Source: Agapanthus africanus (taxonomy: Eukaryota > Streptophyta > Magnoliopsida > Asparagales > Amaryllidaceae). Taken from it: DNA of 64,000 bases. The stretch lies in the NCBI GenBank assembly GCA_030015575.1, contig JASDDO010000001.1, forward strand, positions 519,431,772 through 519,495,771, read 5' to 3'. Made by a program: the position numbers and the translations under genes. The number at the start of each line of letters is the position of its first letter. Position 1 is the stretch's first letter. The notes under the pieces are model-generated. The model was not told where the DNA came from. It was given only the letters and a program-made list of their open reading frames with translations, and made no database searches. Positions 21,401 to 32,056 of the stretch are shown in pieces.

Positions 21401-23825
21401 CTCGAAAAAGAACTGGCCACCTTTATGCAGTCAGGTATACTTCACCCTTATCTCTCCGCTGTCCATTTTTTTTATCATGCTTTGACTGACGCCTGCTGTT
21501 TTAACAGGTGCCTCCACAGAAGAAGCCATTGCTGCTTCGCTTAAAACCTTCGGAGAGGAGGAAAGGCTTCGTGCCTCATTGCCAACAGAGGCTTCGCTTG
21601 AACGACCGATGACGGATACCGTAACGTTTCCGGAGGTAACACCTAGCTCTAATGATAATATCCCCCTGGCGGAGGTCCTGAAGAAGTCTTCCCTCCCTGT
21701 CAAAATCGAGAAGCAGCTCAAAAAGCGGGCGGCAAGGGGAATGAAGCGATCTTCTACAGTCACTAGCTCTGGGCCAAAGCAGGGGAAGAAGACCGTTACT
21801 AGTCCACCGGAAGACAGTCTTCTTTTTCCTGGTTCATCTGCCGAGGAAGCTGCACAATTGGCTGAGGCTATAAGACGCTCACAGGATGAATCCGAGAATG
21901 TAAGGATCCCGAAGAGGCCTTATCCTGCCATCATATTTTATGAAGACCCTCCATCAATATGGCGGATATTTATAGGTCCTTTGGAAGAAGGAGGCGAGAG
22001 AGCCCTTAAGCAGCCTATTTCAGCCGACGCCGAAGATGCGCTTTCGTTATAGACCGGTGGCCACGAGTCTACTCTCGAATCCCGGCGAGCATACCTCCTC
22101 AGGAAGGAGCGTCGTCTTGAACAAGCCATACTAGAAGCTCCTTTGTGCATTGGTACACTTATATTGCACTGCTTATATATATACATATCCTTATCCTCAT
22201 GCAAACTTTGCAGGGACTTCGCTGATGGCAGAGGATCTGAATCCAAGTCGTGCCCTGACTATGGACTCTGCAAATATCCCCGATGAGACACTAATCAGTG
22301 TGGAGTGGGTCGATGCAACTGTTGTTCCTGCGATGGAGCTTCCCTCGGTGCTTTCCGCTCCCTCGGTGCTTGCTCCCCTAGAAGAGGCATTTTCATTGGC
22401 CACGGATTCAATGGATCTCTCTGGGGACGGCCCGGAGACTGCGGGATAGGTAGTCGAGGCCACCGTCCTTTTATTAGAGCCTGTAGCGATGGTCACTACT
22501 CCTCTACCAGTAGTTATTATACCAGCCCACATCCCCGATGATGTGCCTGGGAGCACGGAGGAGGCCGCCAAAGCTTCCATCCCTCCAACCCAGAGTGGAA
22601 GGAGCATCGAAGGTATTTTTCCATCTTTTATTTTAGTGATCTCTTCATTATCTGAACTTTTCTGTCTTTTCAGAGCTACGGGAATTGGCGGCGTCCATCG
22701 TGGACTTGTCCCCCAGGAAGTCCTTCCAGAGTCTGCTAGAGATGGCCGCTCCGCAGGTGATATCTCCTCAACGCATCGTCCTCTCTTCTGGGCAAGGTTA
22801 GCGTTATTTTCCTTCTCCTCACGGTATTATTATTGTTTCATATAATGACACTGATGTCTTCTATAGTTCTGGAGGCCAATGATGAGGTTGGGATTCTTGA
22901 CGGGCCTGGGGAGCCTTCAAACCCTTCTTGCATGACCGTGGGTAAGTAAAGTTTCAACGTTGTTCCATTCCCTCTTTACATGTGAATCTCGCCGATTGTT
23001 TTCTATGAATCTTAACAGCTTTACCAGTTCTGACCACGCTGGAATCTTGCATCGCGATACCGCCCGTCCCCTATGCTTTACGTGCCTCTGAGCAGATGGC
23101 AAAGCTAAGCCTTCACTTCTTGTCAGCTCTGATTGAAGATCTTCGTGCTGGGAATCTGATCACGGCCGAAGTATTTGCCGTTGAAGCCAACGGTTCTCTT
23201 CCCTTTCTTGCTACTTACCATAGTGAAATATTGGTGCAAGTCTGGGTTGAGTTCCGTCGTCAGGTAGAGGCTTGCTTGCATATTCTTGAATGTACACGTC
23301 TTCCCTCAGAGGTTGTAGCTGCAAAGGTGAGCTTGCGGGGGCTGATCGAACGATGCGCCTCAAATATGTCGTCATGCGAGAAGAAGCTCAGCCGAAAGTT
23401 TTTGGAGAGGGAGCTGGCTTCTAAAGCGCTGAGGGAACTTCAAGCTAACCTTACGGCCAAGACCACTCGGGCATATGATCTTTGGCGAGGGCTTCAAGAG
23501 GCTATCAAGGAGGTGGTAGCCATTGATAAGGCCGTCATTTTCACTTGCGAAATGGTCGAAGCTCATAAGGTTACCGAAAAAGAGCTTGAAAGTCAGCTTG
23601 CCTCATATCAGGCCCAACAGGCTCAAGCGGAGGCCCGTCTCCTAACGATAATGAATCATGAGGCTGAGGCCTAGCAGAAAAAGGATGAATTGGCAACTCT
23701 ATTAAATCGTCCGCCGGCCTGAAGAATTGTATATATATTTTTTATTCTTCTTTTGTACATACTCCTGAATGAGAGTATTTTTTGATTCTTTCATAAATTG
23801 TACTTTGTATTCATTTTGATTCATG

Positions 23826-23831
23826 AATAAA
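23826..23831 (+). terminator. Polyadenylation signal of the antisense gene
   Basis: AATAAA lies about 150 bases after the last coding piece, preceded by T-rich sequence. Together with the TATA box at 18418 it frames a self-contained transcription unit on the + strand. Confidence 0.55.
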
Positions 23832-23929
23832 AGACATATTTTGCTTCATGATGGTGTGTCCCTTTTAGTAAATGCATTTTGTGGATAATCTATTTTAACC
23901 TCCTTGTAGGACAGCGATGGCTTAGGAGT

Positions 23930-24145
23930 CAGGTTAAGATCTGCCTCCTAAGGCTTTTCAACATTATGAGCCGTGAGGGTCTCATAAAGGTATTTCTCCC
24001 TACGGGTCGAGAGGATCCCGTAGGTGTAATTTCTCCTTAAGAATTGTGAGGATTCCTAAGTGTGTTTTCTCTTGAGAGTCGTAAGGATCTCACAAGAGAG
24101 TTTGCTCCCTTACGAGTCGTGAGGACCCGTAAGTGATGGGTGAGG
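23930..24145. repeat. GTCGTAAGGATCTC hairpin repeats, first block in B
   Basis: About five copies of the same ~40-50 bp units as in element A (880-1410), between the antisense gene and the satellite-like array. A larger block of the same units lies on the other side of the array, at 26990-27555. Confidence 0.6.
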
Positions 24146-24169
24146 TTTCCATTATCCGCATTTCATGGA

Positions 24170-26355
24170 GTCAGGAGTTGCTCTGGCCATTTCCCACGGG
24201 GTCAAGATTGACTTTAACTGTGTTCTATGGGATCAGGATTTTGCTCTGGACGCTTCCCACGGGGTCAGGATTGACATAGGCCGTGTTCCGTAAGGACCAG
24301 GATCCGCTCTGGACGTTTCCCACGGGGTCAGGATTGACATAGGCCGTGTTCTACATGACCAGGAATTTGCTCTGGATGCTTCCCACGGGGTCAGGATTGA
24401 CATTGCCGTGTTCTGCGAGGATCAAGCTCCGCTCTGGACGTTTTTCACGGGGTCAGGATTGACATAGGCCATGTTCCACGTGACCAGAAATTTGCTCTGG
24501 ATGCTTCCCACGGGGTCGGTTTGACATAGCCGTGTTCTGGGAGGACCAAGATCCGCTCTGGATGTTTTCCACGGGGTCAGGATTGACATAGGCCGTGTTC
24601 TACGTAACCAGGAATTAGCTCTGGATGCTTCCCACGGGGTCAGGAATGACATAGCCGTGTTCTGTGAGGACCAGGCTCCGCTCTGGACGTTTCCCACGGG
24701 GTCAGGATTGACATAGGCCGTGTTCCACGTGACCAAGAATTTGCTCTGGATGCTTCCCACGGGGTCGGTTTGACATAGCCGTGTTCTGCGAGGACCAGGA
24801 TCCGCTCTGGACGTTTCCCACGGGGTCAGAATTGACATAGGCTGTGTTCCACGTGACCAGGAATTTGCTCTGGATGCTTCCCACGGGGTCAGGATTGACA
24901 TAGCCGTGTTTTGCGAGGACCAGGCTCCGCTCTGGACATTTCCCACAGGGTCAGGATTGACATAGGCCGTGTTCCATGTGACCAGGAATTTGCTCTGGAT
25001 ACTTCCCACGGGGTCAGGATTGACATAGGCCGTGTTCTGCGAGGATCAAGCTCCGCTCTGGACGTTTCCCATGGGGTCAGGATTGACATAGGCCGTGTTC
25101 TACGTGACCAGGAATTTGCTCTGGATGCTTCCCGCGGGGTCGGTTTGACATAGCCGTGTTCTGCGAGGACCAGGATCCGCTCTGGACGTTTCCCACGGGG
25201 TCAGGATTGACATAGGCCATGTTCTATGTGACCAGGAATTTGCTCTGGATGCTTCCCACGGGGTCAGGATTGAAATAGCTGTGTTCTACGAGGACCAGGC
25301 TCTCCTCTGGATGTTTCCCACGGGGTCAGGATTGACATAGGCCGTGTTCCACATGACCAGGAATTTGCTCTGGATGCTTCCCACGGGGTCGGTTTGACAT
25401 AGCCGTGTTCTGCGAGGACTAGGATCCGCTCTGGACGTTTCCCACGGGATCAGGATTGACATAGGTCGTGTTCCACGTGACCAGGAATTTGCTCTGGATG
25501 CTTCCCACGGGGTTAAGATTCACATAGCCATGTTCCGCGAGGACCAGGTTCCGCTTTGGACATTTCCCACGGGGTCAGGATTGACACAGGCCATGTTTCA
25601 CGTGACCAGGAATTTGCTCTGGATGCTTCCCACGGGTCAGGATTGACATAGGCCATGTTCTGCGAGGACCAGGCTCCGCTCTGGAAATTTCCCACGGGGT
25701 CAGGATTGACATAGGCCGTGTTCTACGTGACTAGGAGTTTGCTCTGGATGCTTCCCACAGGGTCAAGATTGGTATAGCCATGTTCTGCGAGGACCAGGCT
25801 CCGCTCTGGACGTTTCCCATGGGGCCAGGATTGACATAGGCCGTGTTCCATGTCACCAGGAATTTGCTCTGGATACTTCCTACGGGGTCGGTTTGACATA
25901 GCCGTGTTCTGCAAGGACCAGGATCCGCTCTGGACGTTTCCCACGGGGTCATGATTGACATAGGCCGTGTTCCACGTGACCAGGAATTTCATCTGGATGC
26001 TTCCCATGGGGTCGGATTGACATAGCCGTGTTCTGTGAGAACTGGGCTCCGCTCTGGACGTTTCTCACGGGGTCAGGATTGACATAGGACGTGTTCCACG
26101 TGACCAGGAATTTACTCTGGATGCTTCCCACGGGGTCGGTTTGACATAGCCGTGTTCTACTAGGACCAGGCTTCGCTCTGGACGTTTCCTACGGGGTCAG
26201 GATTGACATAGGTCGTGTTTCACGTGACCAGGAATTTGCTCTGGATGCTTCCCACGGGGTCGGTTTGACATAGCCATGTTCTGCGAGGACCAGACTCCGC
26301 TCTGGACGTTTCCCACGGGGTCAGGATTGACATAGGCCGTGTTCCACTTGACCAG
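24170..26355. repeat. Satellite-like array of ~124 bp dimers in B 3' region
   Basis: About 35 monomers of roughly 62 bp alternate between two types, so the true unit is a dimer of about 124 bp with about 17 copies. Both types share CCACGGGGTC, a GACATAG-like block and GCTCTGGA. One type has CACGTGACCAGGAATTTG and the other GCGAGGACCAGGATCCG. Copies differ by a few percent. It lies in the 3' untranslated region of B. Tandem arrays in this part of Tat/Ogre elements are known and can seed satellite DNA. Open frames across it are artefacts. Confidence 0.9.
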
Positions 26356-28006
26356 GAAAGGTTGACTCTCGGTTGTTTGTGCATCGTCGAGTCATGGAAC
26401 TGGGAATTTTGCCGCAGCTCCGATTTGTTGATGTCGTGTCTGTTGAAATGAGACGGATGTTGAGATGATCTCCACGCTGCTTTGTGAACCGTTGAGACTT
26501 GGCTCTCTTTCGGATGGAGCCTGGTGGGAAGGTGTGGTTCCCTCTTAATTTGTGCCCCTGGATTGTATACAGGGATCGATATGATCTCACCTGTAGGGCA
26601 AAAGTTTCATTCTTTCAGAATTTTTTATTTATTTCTTTCCGCGATGCTCTATCATTTCAGCTTTTTATATCGCGAAAGTCGCGATTGCCCAATCATTTCG
26701 GCTATTTTTCGCGGTGCCCAATCATTTCGGCTATTTGTTTTATTTTTACTCGCTGCTTTTTATTGCGAGTTGCCCAATCATTTCAGCTATTTCGTATGCA
26801 TACATTTTTACTTGCTGATTTTGTTGCAAGTTGCCCCATCATTTCGGCTATTTCGTATGCATGTGTGGCTCGCTGGCTTTTTGCTGCAAGCTTGGAATTA
26901 GACACCGATTTCAGCATCAGCACCGCTACAACTGGGATATTGCCAGGAGCGAATTATCTTTTGTCTCTGTCGATGTCGAACAAAGGTGGCTTAGCGAACA
27001 GGGTTAGGATCCTGTCGACTAAGGCTTTTGACTTCATGAGCCATAACGATCTCATAAAGGTATTTCTCCTTGCGAGTCATGAGGATCTCGTAGGTGCATT
27101 TTCTCCTTAGGAATCGTGAGGACTCCTAAGTGTATGGCTTCTCGTAAGTCGTAAGAATCTTACAAAAGTATTTTCTCCTTATAAGTCGAGAGGACTTACA
27201 AATGTTGTTTACCGTGTAGACATATCCCTAGTCACGGATGGGATTTTGTTAGGGAAACGTTTATTCGCGCCCGTGGATTGTATACAAGGGTCAGCATTGA
27301 ACCGCTTGTAGGGCAGTATTGGAGGTTGTGATGGCTGCTTAAGAACAGGTTCAGATCCCTGTAGCTTAAGGCTTTTGAATCTTATGAGCCGTAAGGGTCT
27401 CATAGGAGGGTTCTCCTTGCGAGTCGTGAGGATCTCGCGAGTGTAATTTCTCCTTAGGAATCGTGGGGATCCCTAAGTGTGTTGCTCCCTTGTGAGTTGT
27501 AAGGACCTCACGCGGGTGGTTTCTCCTCACAAGGTCGAGAGGACCTTGCAAGTGTATTTTAACGAGATTGCGCCCTTTCGGGTTTTCACAAAACTCGCCG
27601 GTAGCCCTGCTTTTTTTACTCACGGAGCCCTTTTAGGTTTTCATCCGTGCCCATTTTGCTTATGGACATACCATTTTTTAATTATTTTTTTTGTGTCAGC
27701 CTCGGGATGTTGCGGTCCGTAGTAGTTTATCGACGTCTCGGTCAACAGACAGTTTTAGGACATAGTGGTCCGTCGTTAGTTTAAGAACGTTTCGGTCCGA
27801 CGCTAGTTTTAGGACATAGTGGTCCACTGTTAGTTTTAAGGACGTTTCGGTCCGTGGTTAGTTTAGGGACGTTTCAGTCCGTCGTTAGTTTTAGGATATT
27901 TCGGTCCGAGAAAAGGAAGCCGGCTACTACTTACAGAGTTTAGGTTTAGGAAGATAGAGAGCGGACATAGGCGTCGTCATCTATCATTGACCTAGACCGT
28001 GACTCG
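26356..28006. other. Element B 3' region between satellite array and integrase
   Basis: Repeat-rich and non-coding. In order it holds one diverged copy of the unit that is tandem in A (26360-26515), the GTGGATTGTATAC block (26550-26605), the AATCATTTCGGCTATTT minisatellite (26640-26885), hairpin repeats of the GTCGTAAGGATCTC type (26990-27555) with a second GTGGATTGTATAC block (27265-27320), and GGAC-N6-GTCC repeats (27715-27915). The order matches element A at 345-1851, so these are family features. Confidence 0.75.
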
Positions 28007-29070
28007 TCAGGCGTAGTATTTCTTCAGGAAGCGACCGTTTAAAGGCCTGAAAGGTCTTTCACCATGCATGTCTATGAGTAGATAGGCTCTACCCTGGTAG
28101 ACTTTGTCTATGATATACGGGCCTTCATAGTTCGGCTCGAATTTCCCCCGCTTGGCGCGATTGGGGATCATAGGTCTTTTAACCACTATTACGAGTTCTC
28201 CTTGACGGAATGTTCTCGGCCTAGTCAACCTTTCATATAAGCACGTCATCTTTGCTTTATAAGCCTCTAGACTCTGTTGCGCCATGAGCCGGTTTTCATC
28301 AAGGGCATCAAGCTCCTCAAGCCGAAGGTGAGCATTCTCTTCATCTGTTAGCTTGAAATGAACCGCCACTCGTAGAGAGGGTAACTCTATCTCGAGAGGG
28401 AGTACCGCTTCTGTGCCGAATACCAATGCATACGGTGTTCTGTTTATGGCTGTTTTGAACGTAGTTCGATACGCCCAAAGAGCTTCATGCAGTCTCTCGT
28501 GCCAGTCCTTCTTATTTCGAGACACCGTCTTTTTCATGATCTTCGTCAAGGTCTTGTTGAAAGCCTCAGCTAGACCGTTAGCTCGGGGATTATAGAGTGA
28601 AGAGTATCTCCAGTCTATGTTATGCTGTTGTGCGAAGCGGCTGATTTTGTGGCTTCTATAGGTTGTCCCGTTATCGGAGATAATCCGTCGTGGAATGCCG
28701 AACCGATAAATGACATGTGTCTTGAAGAAATGGAGGATATTCTCCGTCTTTACTTCTCTTAGCGGTATGGCTTCTGCCCACTTGGAGAAGTAATCGGTTG
28801 TCGCCAAAATGAATCGATGTCCTTGGGACGATGTCGATTCGATGGGCCCGATTATGTCGGTTCCTCACATTTCAAATGGCCAGCTAGCCACCGTTGGGTG
28901 TAGTGGATTTGGATGCTGGTGGATAAAGTCTCCGTGAATTTGGCACGAGTGGCATTGCCTCGCATATTCAAGGCAATCCTGGATCATCGTGGGCCAATAA
29001 TAGCCCATTCTTTTGATCTTCAGCTTCATCTTCGGGCCGGCTTGGTGGGAACCGCAGAGTCCGTCATGAG
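28007..29070 (-). pseudogene. Element B integrase
   Basis: Read on the - strand, a zinc-binding HHCC region comes first (CHSCQIHGDFIHQHP-like, about 28890-29030). The core follows with TDYFSKWAEAIPL, RRIISDNGT and NGLAEAFNKTL, which hold the D, D and E catalytic positions. ALWAYRTTFKTA and the C-terminal barrel with RAKRGKFEPNYEGPYIID complete it. The end at 28007 (FLKKYYA) is conserved in A and C. It is the best-preserved integrase in the window, though the element as a whole is broken. Confidence 0.9.
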
Positions 29071-29379
29071 TTTCTTAGACGACTCTCTTTGCCTCTTCAG
29101 GTCCCAGGCATCTTAGCCACAGAGAATCAAATGATCTCTTATATAGAGTATCATTGACGAAGGCGAAGGATATAGCTCGTTTTATGAGCTGAAGCCTTGA
29201 GGATGCATCTTCAGGTGTTCGACGGGATTTGAAGTAGTCTATAAAGACTTCTCTCCAATCCTCAGCCTTTTCCTGGTCTTTTATTTGTAGGGATGTCTCA
29301 TTGGTCGCTTCTTTCTCTTCAGACGACTCCGAAGATATTTCTGCCGGTGTAAGAACCCGACGGCTTTGCACAACGATCC

Positions 29380-29820
29380 TCACGTCATCGAGCTTTTCGT
29401 CGGCCAGTTCTTTAGCGAACTTGGCTAATGCATCCGCCTTGCTATTTTCCGCACGCGGTATGCTCTCTAGGGCATAGGTAGGGATTTGAGTCAGCAGTTG
29501 CTGCACTCTCTCGTCGTATTTCATCAACTCTGGCTTGCACGTTTGATAGTCACCATTTACTTGACTAACGACCAGTTAGGAGTCTCCGAAGAAGTTCTCA
29601 ATTCCCATGTCGACGGCGATCTCAAGACCTGCTATCAAAGCTTCGTACTCGGCTTCATTATTCATCATCGGCTCTGTTAAGGAGAAGGCAAAGCGCATTA
29701 TCCCTCCTTGTGGAGCCACGAAGATGAGGCCCACCCCGGATTTGATTATGGGGGTGCTCTGTTTGTGCTTCTTCATGGAAGATACTCCATCGAAGTAGAG
29801 TTCCTACTGGGTATCATTCT
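29380..29820 (-). pseudogene. Element B second RNase H (Tat-type, archaeal-like)
   Basis: Between the usual RNase H and integrase is a second RNase H-like domain with GVGLIFVAPQGGIMRFAF, NNEAEYEALIAGLEIA and ENSKADALAKFA. Tat-lineage elements are known to have acquired such an extra domain, which is the main reason for placing A and B in Tat. It may have improved RNA removal during reverse transcription. It is a fossil, broken. Confidence 0.85.
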
Positions 29821-29869
29821 CTCTTCTTTCCCCGCCGATCGTGTCAAAAGCGTACTCATCGGGCAGTTT

Positions 29870-30360
29870 GCAGTTCAAAGGATAATCAGCAGGTATTGGA
29901 TGCTCAGCGAGGAAGTCGGCGATGGCCTGGCCTTTCACTGCCTTAAGAGGCCGATAAGTTATCGAGAACTCCATCAAGAGTAGGGCCCATTTAGCGAGTC
30001 TTCCCGTTAATATAGCCTTTGACATCAAATGTTTGAGGGGATCCACCTTTGATATGAGATGGACCTCATGTGCCAACGCGTAGTGTCTGAGCTTCGTTAT
30101 CGCGAAGATCAACGCCAGGCAGTATTTTTCGATGGGAGAGTAATTATTTTCTTCCCCCAGGAGAACTCGACTCGAATAGTAGAGGGCTCTCTCCTTTCCT
30201 TGGTCATTCTCTTGTGCACATAATGCGCCTAGAGAACCTTTGAGGGCTGTTGTATACAGAATGAGAGGTTTTCCCTTGACTGGAGCGGTCGGCACCGGAG
30301 GATTCTGTAGGTATTGCTTGATTTCATCCAGTGCGCTTTGGCATTTGCGATCCTAGACGA
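29870..30360 (-). pseudogene. Element B RNase H (gypsy-type)
   Basis: Follows RT. Motifs are GKPLILYTTALKGSLGALCA, RALYYSSRVLLGEENNYSPI and EKYCLALIFAITKLRHYAL, typical of the first RNase H in Tat elements, and then LMEFSITYRPLKAVKGQAIA leads into the second RNase H. Confidence 0.85.
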
Positions 30361-31500
30361 ACGGGGTTCCCTTCTTCATCAGGTGACTGTAAGGACGGCA
30401 CTTGCCAGAGAGATTGGCTATAAATCGCTGGATATACGCGAGCTTTTCTTGGAGAGACCGCAGTTGCTTCAGAGTCCTTGGCGGAGGCATTTCCATGATT
30501 GCCTTGATCTTCGACGGGTCTATCTCGATGCCTCGGTAGCGGATGATGAATCCTAGGAATTTGCCTGAGGAAACTCCGAACACACATTTAAGAGGGTTCA
30601 TCTTCAAATTATATTTCCGAAGGCGCTGAAACACGATCTTCAGATGCTCTAAATGTTCCTCGTATGATTTGCTTTTAACTACGAGGTCGTCGATATAGCA
30701 TTCGACGATTTCATGTATGAGGTCATCGAAAATCTTCTTCATGGCCCTCTGATAGGTGGCGCCAGCGTTCTTTAGACCGAAAGGCATCACCTTGTAGCAG
30801 AATATGCCCAAAGGGGCCCGGAAAGCGGTATGTTTCTGGTCCTCGGGATGCATCTTTATCTGATTGTATCCTGATGAGCCGTCCATGAAGGAGAAAACTT
30901 AGTGAGTGGACGTATTATCTATCATCAGCTTAGTGACTGGTACTGGGAAGTCATCCTTCGGGCAGGCTTTATTGAGATCCCGAAAGTCCACACATATGCG
31001 CACGTCCCATTTTTCTTCATCACTGGGACGATGTTGGCGATCCAGTCAGGATACTGAACTTCCTGGATGAAGCCGGAGTCGATTAACTTCTTGACCTCGG
31101 TGTTGATGCTCATCTCAAGCTCGAGCCGCATTCTTCTCGGTGCTTGTTTGATCGGCTTGATGTCCGGAGATATTGCCAATTTGTGTACATCAATCTCTAG
31201 ATCTAGTCCTGGCATCTCGGAATAGTTCCATGCGAAACAGTCTTTATACTGCATAAGCACGTCTTTAAGCGTAGCCTCATTTTCTTCAGACAACAGTTCA
31301 CTGACGAACGTCCGTGGGTCGTTTTCCGTTCCCAAGTCGATTTTTCTGAGGTCATCTGCGGTAGTATGCATTCCATCTTCCAGCTCTTTTGGCGCTGGTG
31401 GAAATTCTGAGATTAACTCATCTTCGTCATTTTCGAAGCACCAAGAGAGGTCATCTATATTCTCTGGTTCTTCTTCTGATAGCGTTATCACATGACAGTA
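30353..31500 (-). pseudogene. Element B reverse transcriptase
   Basis: An acidic linker and then RT motifs: IQEVQYPDWIANIVPVMKKN, DGSSGYNQIKM, MPFGLKNAGATYQRAM, and the catalytic box YIDDLVVKSK with YIDD at 30686-30697. Then FLGFIIRYRGIEIDPSKI follows, as in other gypsy RTs. The equivalent gene in element A is at 48430-49500. Broken. Confidence 0.9.
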
Positions 31501-32050
31501 TCACAGACCCGAGCATCCGTGATGACTGGGAGTCAAACCCGGAGATAGTGATCTTATCCTGAGCGAGGTGTTGAACGCTCATGCAGATTTCCTTCAACAC
31601 TCTTACATTGAGCAGGTTAACGGAGGACCCATTATCAATCGGGATTTTTCCTATCTTGATATCATGACAATATCCAGAGATATAAAGGGGACGGTTATGG
31701 TCGCACGTCCCGAGGAGGAGGTCTTCATCGCCGAAGGTGATATCAGCCTGTGCACTTCTTCCAACTCGTCCTTCATCTTTTCTTCGGCAAAGAAAGCTTG
31801 GAATTGTTCGGGCTCTTATAGCACCTTGATCAACGAATCTCTTGCCTCTTTGGATAGCAGAAGGGTGTCGAGAATGCTGAGCTGCGAGGGTATCTTCCTC
31901 AGGTGTGCCAGAATGTTGTAATCCACCCTACTTTTCTTTAGCGTGTCCTTGGCTGTCAACTTTTTGACGACTCGATCATCGAGGGCGATATCCTCAGGAA
32001 CCTTTTCTTTCCCCTTATCTTTTTATTGGATCCCTTGTTTGCAGGTCCGA
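31500..32050 (-). pseudogene. Element B protease region
   Basis: On the - strand the motif IDNGSSVNLL near 31611-31640 is the Tat form of the aspartic protease active site. It is preceded by RPLYISGYCHDIKIGK-type sequence and followed by ITISGFDSQSSRMLGS. The gag-protease linker to its left in sense order is split by the solo LTR at 32057-33868. Confidence 0.78.
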
Positions 32051-32056
32051 GATTCT

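Larger units (their letters stand above)
18418..23860 (+). pseudogene. Antisense accessory gene of element B: plant-mobile-domain-like protein with coiled coil
   Basis: The gene lies on the strand opposite gag-pol, between integrase and the 3' LTR. This is where Tat elements such as Grande and Retand are known to carry antisense extra genes. Coding pieces span about 19181-23674. The N-terminal part resembles the plant mobile domain: FLEQWNIPTHIFLLSDREVS then ISLEEFAEVSGL near 19715-19810, MRPSVFYPAHRMVAGIQVA near 20255-20310, and FPMQYFTSWLELHVLG near 20395-20445. The middle is Ser/Pro-rich with a basic, nuclear-localisation-like stretch (PQKKKKQV near 21230). The last part (23096-23674) is helical and coiled-coil-like (ELESQLASYQAQQAQAEARL). 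AT-rich gaps with GT...AG ends between pieces look like introns. Codon use and length suggest a once-functional gene. It is decayed, with a few breaks. Function in the element is unknown. Confidence 0.72.

Noticed and set aside
24422-25009. 195-residue open frame on the - strand across the satellite-like array
   Set aside because: It is a product of tandem repetition and shifts frame type along the array.
24170-26355. CRISPR-like array of regular repeats
   Set aside because: Units are contiguous and alternating with no unique spacers, in plant retrotransposon DNA. It is a tandem satellite-like array.
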